Assembly (NCBI GenBank): GCA_020726505.1
Contig: JAHLEZ010000021.1
Coordinates: 806,001 to 870,000, forward strand
DNA: 64,000 bases
Direction: 5' to 3'
From: Leptodontidium sp. MPI-SDFR-AT-0119
Taxonomy: Eukaryota > Ascomycota > Leotiomycetes > Helotiales > Leptodontidiaceae
Made by a program: the position numbers and the translations under genes. Shown here in pieces: positions 56,954 to 64,000 of the stretch. The first letter of the stretch is position 1; each line of letters begins with the position of its first letter. The notes beneath the pieces are model-generated. The model ran no database searches, was not told the origin of the DNA, and saw only the letters and a program-made list of their open reading frames with translations.

Positions 56954-59900
56954 ATGTCTTTCGGCTGGTCGGTCGGGGACATTGCGCAAGCTATTATCAT
57001 CGTGGCGAAAATTGTGAAAGCTCTCGATGATGTCGATGGTGCGCCGGCACACTACCGCGAGGCTGTGTCGTTTCTGACGAGTCTAAAGAAGACGCTGGAG
57101 CCGCTCGCGACATTTGAGAGCCATGGCTTGGATGCAGAATTCGTTGACGATGTGAAGGAACTCGTTGGGAAGATCAAGCCTGCTCTGGAAACATTCTGGC
57201 AGCTTATCGGCAAGTATCAAGACAATCTAGGTGCAGATGCGAAGCCTGGGAGACATCGCTATGTAGGGAGTAAATTGAAATGGAGATTCGTTGAGTCAAG
57301 TACTGTTGAGTCGCTGAGGAGGGGGCTGGAAAGCCAAATGCTGGTTTTGAATGGGTTGTTGCAGAGGATTACACTGTGAGTTGTTATTTTCCTGCTCGTC
57401 GGCCAGGCTGCGACTAGGTACATGGGTGACGAGTGATGCCACATAGCCAAACGGTGCTGGAAATTCGAGGCGAAATGAAAGAATCCTGCCTGAGGGTTAC
57501 TTCTGACACGCTCGATGGGAGTACCATTGCTTCCTCAGAGGTTATGCCCCAAACAGAATGGGTTGAAGAGTACAAACTTGGGCAGTTCCGGCAGGAGAAT
57601 GCGTCAAAGGTTCTGGAAGAGTGTCTCGCTCTCCCTCTATCACAGGTCGAGCTTGAACATTACGGGAAGGCATCCACCCAGCAGTATGATGCGATCATGA
57701 CAAAGCTCGAGGAGCAAGGCTTGAACATGGCGTCAGCATTGAAAGCCATACGGATTCAGACTGCAAGCATCGCACATGAGTCGAAGGCAGCCGTAATGAA
57801 TCAAAAAGTATATTTCCACTGAAAGCATCAATGTCCAGCGGCTCTTTGCTGACCCCAAAAAGGATAACACTGCTCGTTCTGCTCAAAACAGCCAGGCTTA
57901 TCGCCCACGTCCCATGTTCAACATGCCTCAACGGGCACCACACCGGTTCGTTGGCAGAAGCGAGCTTCTCGAAAAGCTTTCATCAAAGTTGGAACTATCA
58001 GAAAATCAGGAGCGACTAGCTTTGTATGGACTCAGTGGGATTGGGTAGACATTTCTAGCGTTTTCTACATTCGGAACGCTAACCTGTGTGATAGAAAGTC
58101 CTGCGTAGCGGTGGAATTTGCTATCCGGCATTACCAGAAAAACCCCCAGACGTGGATATTATGGCTGGATGGCACCACGGAGTCGACCTTCCTCCGCGAC
58201 TACTGTGGGATAGCTGAGCATGTAAAACTTTCTTGCTCGGGCGAATCGCCTGAATCGCAGGTGTTAGTTATAAGAGAATGGCTTGATACCAAGCAGTCGG
58301 GGAATTGGCTGATGATAGTGGATAACGTTGATGACGGCGTGCTTCTGGATGGCAAGAAGCCGCTAATTGATACGATCGCCAGCAATCCTAACGGGTCAGT
58401 GATTTTTACCACGAGGAACAAGCAGATTGCAGCCAAGTTAGCACCGACTACGAAAATTATCCAGATTCCATCACTTGATGTGCACGAAGGCTTGAATTTC
58501 CTAGGCGACTTTTTCGAACCCGTTCAACCAGCCCAAAAAGACTTGGTTGCCGCGGAAAAGCTTCTCGGCCTGCTAGAGTACCAGCCACTGGCAATCCGTT
58601 GTGCGGGATCCTTCATTTACTCGCACTCAATGTCAATATCTTCATATCTCGAGCTGTATAATGCGAGCGAGCAAGAAAAACTACGTCTACTCAGCAACGA
58701 GCAAATATCTGGTGGGCCAACAATGCCATTCTCTGCAGTCCTCATTTTCATGATGTCTTTCGATGAGATCAAGAGGAAAAATCAGCGAGCAGCAGGGATT
58801 CTATCATTCATGGGTTGCATCTCAACCCGAGATATTCGGAGATGTCTTCTCCCCTCAGGAAATGACATAAACTGTGCAACTAAAATGGCAATGGCAACGG
58901 CCCTTGGGATCCTCAAAGCTTACTCTTTGATCACGGCGGATTCGAAAGATCAATGCTTTTGTATGCATAGCTTGGTACATCTTTCCATTCGGCATTGGAT
59001 GAGGTCCAACGGCGAGTTCGAGTATTGGATCCGTGAGGCCCTCTTGTCGCTTGCAGGATGCTTCCCTTCAAACCCAGACATTGAACTTGGGAATCTACCA
59101 CTATGCGACGTGTATCTACCACACGTAGAAGCCGTACTCAGCAACAGTGAATTTTCATCAGGTGACAATGGTCTCCGGTGTTCGTTGTCGCACAGACTCT
59201 CTCGATACTTCCAAATTCGAGGCAGAGCCAACAAAGCCGAGGAGTTTGCAGCATCTGCTGCAGAGCTATGCAGTGACGATTTCACAGAGGCATCTATCAA
59301 GCGAGAAGCTTATGCGAGTGTTCTTCGAGACAACGGCAAATATTGCGAGGCATTGGAAATCGAGCAGCGGGTACTAAAAGACAGACTGGAAATGCTAGGG
59401 GACAATCATGAAGCTGTTCTGTCTAGTCGTAACAACATTGCGCTATCTCTCCAATGCCTAGGAGACTACCCCCAGGCTGAGGAGATGCACCGATTTGTGC
59501 TCACCCAACGCGTGCTAATACTGGGCAATAATCATGCAGACACCATGAGCAGCTTAAACAATATGTCCTACGTTCTTCAGCAGCAGAAGAAATATTTAGC
59601 AGCAGAGCAAATGGCAGAGGAAGCGGTAAAGGCGAAAAGAAGAGTCTATGGGCGATATCATTTTTCGACCTTGCAAAGTATGAGTTCTTTGGCTATCGTT
59701 CTTCAAGAGCAAGGCAAGGTTGACAGAGCACATGAAATCCACAATCAAGTCTTGCAAGGCCGTGAGCGCATGCTAGGAAAGAATCACCCACTGGTCCTGA
59801 AAACTATTACTAACATGGTCGGGACACTTGTGCAGCAAGGAAGTCTCGAAGCAAGCGAGTATATGGCGCGAGACGTATTGGAGAGAATGACCCAGGTCCG

Positions 59901-60153
59901 AGGAGCGCACCATCCTGATGTCCTCCTAGTCAAGCATAATCTAGCCTGGATACTATTCCAGCGGAAGAAGAACGAGGAGTCAGAGGATCTGGCTCGCCAA
60001 ACTCTGCGAGATCGAATCAACATATTCGGGAACAGCCATCCTGCGACAGCATCAACACAAGACCTTCTGGATGAGCTATTGCAAATTGAAGAGGAACGGT
60101 TGACGTTCTCAACTAAGCCAACTACTCAACAACAGGGTAAGATACAAACATGA
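56954..60153 (+). CDS. NOD-like receptor: helical N-domain, NB-ARC, TPR repeats; one probable frameshift
   Basis: Exons 56954-57375, 57447-58044 and 58095-60153 total 3079 bases, one more than 1026 codons. The N-terminus (MSFGWSVGDIAQAIIIVAKIV) is a helical domain of the type that starts many fungal STAND proteins. The NB-ARC follows: FVGRSELLEKLSSKL, the P-loop GLSGIGKS rebuilt across intron 2, and Walker B WLMIVDNVDD, then GSVIFTTRN and LEYQPLAIRCAGS. The C-terminus has about six kinesin-light-chain/TPR units with repeated LGNNH, LGKNHP and GNSHPAT ends. The A5 run at 57803-57807 shifts the frame; with four A the sequence reads NQKYISTESINVQRLFAD and stays open. A 31-bp intron (57808-57838) could also rejoin the frames but is unusually short. 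Such receptors act in fungal non-self recognition and programmed death. Both sides carry members of the DUF6590-linked family. Confidence 0.85.
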
Positions 60154-61702
60154 CACCAGGCACCTCAACACGCAAAGGAAAAGCCCATCATGCATTAGTC
60201 ACATCCAGTAGGGGCTCCATGTCGGGAAGCGGGACATCAGAGAAGTCTGTTAGCCGTCCACACTCGTAGACGTTTCCACCCTCTGCCACGTGGAGGCCAG
60301 ACTTTGTAGAGGGCGCCGGTGCCAATGACCATGACACCGACTCGGCTGTTCTGGTAGGCCAGCCGAGAACCTATTGGGGAGTTGGGTGGATTGGAGATTG
60401 ATACTTGAGCGATGCTGGGACGACGTGAGCAGAGAAGAGCAGTACAGGAAGCGACCTTTCCCCGACGTTCGTTGAAATTTGTCGCGGCGGGCGCTTATTT
60501 TCCTTTGCCTCCAGTGCTTTCCTATAATAATATATCAGCCCGCGCATTTCGAGAGGCACAGCACGATGTTGTATCAGCAAGTTACCGGCTCTCCGGACGT
60601 CTCAAAACCACAGGCCGTTCTTCCACCCCCTTGATCAGGGTTGTAGGCGGTACAGTCCCCAACGAGGACCCGGGCCCGTCTATTGTGAGTTGTGGGTGTG
60701 TCACCACAGCAATGCTTGTTGGAGAAATGAAGACACCCGCACGCCTTACCCGCAAATCCATCGTAAACAGATGGAAGAGCTCGTGTGAACGCTCCATATT
60801 CCCCGCAATGCTTTTCGTCTCCATTTGTGCTGCTGACAAGCAACTTCGTCTCAATTGAGGGCGGCCCACCTGCCACCCAGCTTCGAGGGTGGCAACGCTG
60901 ATGGGAGGCCGTTCGGCCGATGCCCGGCGACGGCACCATCGAAAGGGAGGGGGGAACAGGCCGAATGGAACCTCGCGGTTTCCTAGATATTGGTAGGTTT
61001 GCACTGATCAGCGAATGGCATTAAGTGCTCCTTGGGTTGTATGCGTAAAGGCACGAGTCAGAGTAGATTTGCGGCTGACAGCAAAAGATACTCCGATGAA
61101 CGTGGTGAGCGAGTATGGCAAAGAAAGAGTGTAAAACGAACAGTCTGTATTGGGCGGTACCCGATGACTTGCATGGTATCTCAGCGATTGAATCATCTAC
61201 ACAGACATGAGTCTCATTACCGTGCTAAAATGCTCCTGCTATGGTGGCTTGTAGCCGGATTTCAGTCGTTGAGTAGGTAAGGCAGTTTCGAGAGCTGGCT
61301 GGCGGTCGAGCGATGACTTGAGGGCGAGGGAGAGGAGGACGAGGTCTGAGGTGTAGCTGATTCCATAGGCGCTTCGGGTTACATAAGCATCGCTTCAAAC
61401 ACGTGCCTCTCTACGCTTGAGAGGCGTCCAATCAACATGACTATCAGGCGTATCCATTCTCCAGATGCTCGAGGCTCACTACCTAGGTATCATTCAGACC
61501 CTACCCATGATCTCTATAATCAAGACCTGTCGCCATTTTCGTCTTAGATCTACACGCACGAACTACAGAGCAGCATTTTGAGGAACTTGGGCCTCCCAGG
61601 CTGCGACCCCATCAGCAGATTCAGCACGAGGAATGGCCATTCGCTGCGGCAGATGGGCAGTGTCTCTCTATACGCCTGCTTTATGTCCTGGATCCTGCTG
61701 CC
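60154..61702. other. intergenic, possible small relic
   Basis: The minus strand at about 60365-60195 has two overlapping protein-like frames (SRLAYQNSRVGVMVIGTG; GGNVYECGRLTDFSDVPLP) that would need a frame change to join. A TACCTAGGTA palindrome lies at 61480. No intact gene supported. Confidence 0.35.
61480..61489. repeat. TACCTAGGTA palindrome (copy 4 of 4)
   Basis: About 220 bp upstream of the DUF6590 gene start. Confidence 0.5.
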
Positions 61703-64000
61703 ATGTGTAGATCCGAGTCTGTCTGGCAGAGCAGCTCTGGCTGCCAGCGCCCCGGTCTTGGGGAGGAGGCACATATCTACAATCAGATCACGTACCTGCT
61801 TTGCCACGACTCTAGAGATGGCAGGCCTTGTCAGAATGTAGTGCCGTCCGCTGAGGATGTCTTTTCATCCACCCAATTAAGCGGTTCCTGCCCTGTGTGT
61901 GAAGCTATCAACCAGGCTACCGAGATATATAATGCTGCTGAAGCCCAGGCACGCAGGGGACCGCAAGAACAATACCAGGCCGCTGTACAGCATGCATCGA
62001 AGCTGAAACAAAAGGAACTTGACGATGCTTACTCTGTGATACGGATTGTTCGTCCTAAAAGGGGGACGAATTTGGAGATCAATAACCCTCAAAAGAAAAG
62101 TATTCAGTCCTTCTCTTGCGTTTATGATATTCCAGGTCTCCTGAGCTGATGTAGCTTAGGACTTACGTCAATAGATAAATCTGCCAATGATGCCCAGCCA
62201 TTCGCATCTCAGAGCGAGCAAAATTCTACCGATCAAGTATCAGACGACAGGCCAAATCGATCGATGGAAAATGCCTACATCACTCGAAAGAGTGTCATCG
62301 ATGATCCAGCGGCACTCCACCCAGGTATGTCCTTCTGTATAGACTCGGCATTGCCAGTTTTGTTGCACACATGTTCTGAATTGCCTCTACTAGTATACCA
62401 CGTTATCGCAAAGCCTCGAAAATATTTCAAGCCCGGGAGAGTCTTCTCAGTTGTTTGGACCGAGCCAGCTGGTCCGTCAAAATTCACTGCGGATAGCAAG
62501 AACGTAACTCCTGTCTCATTTGATCAGTACGCTTGGACAGAAATTCGCCGCTTCGTCGTCGCTCGAGACATGAATGATCACTGTTTAGCTCTTCCAATTC
62601 ATACCTTTGGGGGGCGCGGATCACAAAAATCTACAGCCCGGCCACAGGATCAACGCCCTGTCTTCGCGATCCCCGAAGACTGGGATAAATCAACCCTTTC
62701 TGAAGAAGCGATTCCGATCAAAGTTGAAGACCCTGATGTTGATGTCAAAAGGGATGTTTCGTTCGTCCTGTTCTCCAAGCACTACTCGGTTGAGCATTAT
62801 CTGCCCGTTCGAAATATTGGCTATGTTGTCAAGGAAGCCCTGCCGATCTTAGAGGCATGTTTCCTTCTTGCTTTAGGTATCTCCGATGCAGTGCGAGCAG
62901 TAGGGACTTCAGTAACGCCAAGTTCTGCATCAGGTCTGGCCAATTTGGTTGACGCAGAATCTGTACTTGGCGTCGATGAACAACTACTGTTCACTTGCGA
63001 CTACGATGCATGCCACAGAACTAGACAGAAAACGTTCTCTCAGAAAGAGGCTTACAGAGACCATCTCAGAGATTTTCACCGCGAAGATCTTTTGGGTAGT
63101 AGTCGGACGGATGATTCATGGTTCAACACTAGGAACCTACAGGAGGAATGGTGGAGATGCAAGGCCTGTCTTTCCAGAGTCTCGGTTTCGCCTAATGGAT
63201 TTACTTGCTGGAGCTGTAATCAACCCTGCGAAGAAGAGCGAGTAATTGCTCGGCAGACTCGTCTTGAAAAGCTGGTACCGAGATTATCAATGATCGGGGA
63301 AGGTCTTTTCACAGACCGGACTAAACATACAACGGAATTCCAGGAGCTGAGTCTTGAAGCTAGCGTGTTGAGCTCTAGCAGATATGCGGGACGGAGTACT
63401 GCTGCTACGAGACACAAAAGCAAGGCTGGCGGTAGGTCCAGTGGCAGGTCCGGGCGAAAGTATTCAGATGCGAAATCCTACAAAAGCTCTGTCCCTTCGA
63501 ACGAACCGCAACCAGAAACATCAGAAGATGCGCCTGAGTCCGAACCTCAAGAGGTCCCACCTCCGAGCTTCCTTTTTCAAGTCAACCAACTGCCTGTCGA
63601 TGATAATGGAATTCCTCCCCGCACAACTGAGGGTGGTGTCTGGATACCACCAATCTACAGAGCTGCATTCGGTCCTCAATCTGCCGGTAATCTATATCGA
63701 TGGAATCCGAATGGCAGAATCACACTAGCCACTGATTGCACATGGCACAATGGCTTTCGGTCAGGGTCTGGAGAGCGAATTAGAACGTACTCTACACGAA
63801 CGGTGTTTTGGTGCAACCCTTGGGCTCAATTCATGGTTGCTACAGGAGATGCCAGCGACAGAGATATGGCCGACTCCGATCATCCTCATAACATTTGGTG
63901 GCCATTAAGCTTTGACCACGATGGAGCTATATCTCGAGTGATGGAAAACGCAGGAAGCCCATATCTCGCCGGTTCGGGCCCAGCCTGGATAGCTGATCTT
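61703..64000 (+). CDS. DUF6590 protein with Cys-rich start, zinc-finger-like motifs and paralogous C-domain (3' partial)
   Basis: Exons 61703-62135, 62175-62328 and about 62393 to beyond 64000; introns at 62136-62174 (removes an in-frame TGA) and about 62325-62392. The third exon is one continuous frame of more than 530 codons to the window edge. Order of parts: a Cys-containing N-terminus (LLCHDSRDGRPCQNV; GSCPVCEAINQATEIY); DUF6590 (YHVIAKPRKYFKPGRVFSVV; EIRRFVVARDMNDHCLALPI; HTFGGRG); a C2H2-like finger (CDYDACHRTRQKTFSQKEAY then DHLRDFHRED); a four-Cys segment (CKACLSRV, CWSCNQPC); a basic Ser-rich linker; and the C-terminal domain shared with 55303-56225 (GGVWIPPIYRAAFGPQ; TVFWCNPWAQFMVATGDAS). 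Start chosen at the Met at 61703, but an upstream exon is possible. Function unknown; DNA or RNA contact via the fingers is inference. Confidence 0.8.

Noticed and set aside
60181..60365. Minus-strand protein-like fragments
   Set aside because: Two short frames that need joining; too little to assign a family. Mentioned only in the intergenic entry.

Overview
This window is nuclear DNA from a filamentous ascomycete (Pezizomycotina). Genes sit on both strands, most are cut by short GT-AG introns (about 40-130 bp, several with CTGAC/CTAAC-like branch sites), and the protein families are typically fungal: Zn2Cys6 regulators, Dal5-type MFS transporters, STAND receptors, ankyrin proteins with a fungal helical N-terminus, DUF6590, and fungal Tc1/mariner DNA transposons. 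I could not fix the species. Exon structures were worked out by hand from splice signals and reading frame.

Layout. 1-2290 is TA-rich gene-free DNA that looks RIP-degraded. 2659-5777 holds an acyl-CoA dehydrogenase and a decayed short-chain dehydrogenase. 7120-10042 is a fungal membrane-protein gene split by a 720-bp Tc1/mariner relic with a clean TA target duplication. 10309-18770 is a coherent metabolic block: mitochondrial tricarboxylate carrier, divergent Zn2Cys6 regulator, PrpF-family isomerase and a Dal5-type MFS transporter. This combination resembles the fungal aconitate/itaconate clusters, but no decarboxylase is visible. 19528-23220 is an ankyrin protein with two probable frameshifts, followed by a MITE-like element. 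23925-25646 is a GABA/choline-type amino-acid permease. 25.7-36.3 kb is gene-poor, with a small C6 regulator and a second short-chain dehydrogenase. 36295-40258 has another C6 regulator and an ammonium transporter. 41.5-42.2 kb has an interrupted unknown ORF and 43224-44848 an F-box protein. 46265-49123 encodes a Pro/Ala/Glu-rich repeat protein, 49460-50613 deoxyribose-phosphate aldolase, and 50.9-52.3 kb a three-RRM protein.

The right end (55.3-64 kb) has a NOD-like receptor (helical N-domain, NB-ARC, TPR/kinesin-light-chain repeats) flanked on both sides by members of one uncharacterised fungal family. The right-hand member carries a Cys-rich start, a DUF6590 domain, zinc-finger-like segments and the shared C-terminal domain, and runs off the window.

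A cross-cutting observation is that at least five otherwise well-conserved genes each need one or two single-base corrections to stay in frame, some of them in homopolymer runs. This points either to assembly indels or to local gene decay, and it should be settled before any function is assigned.
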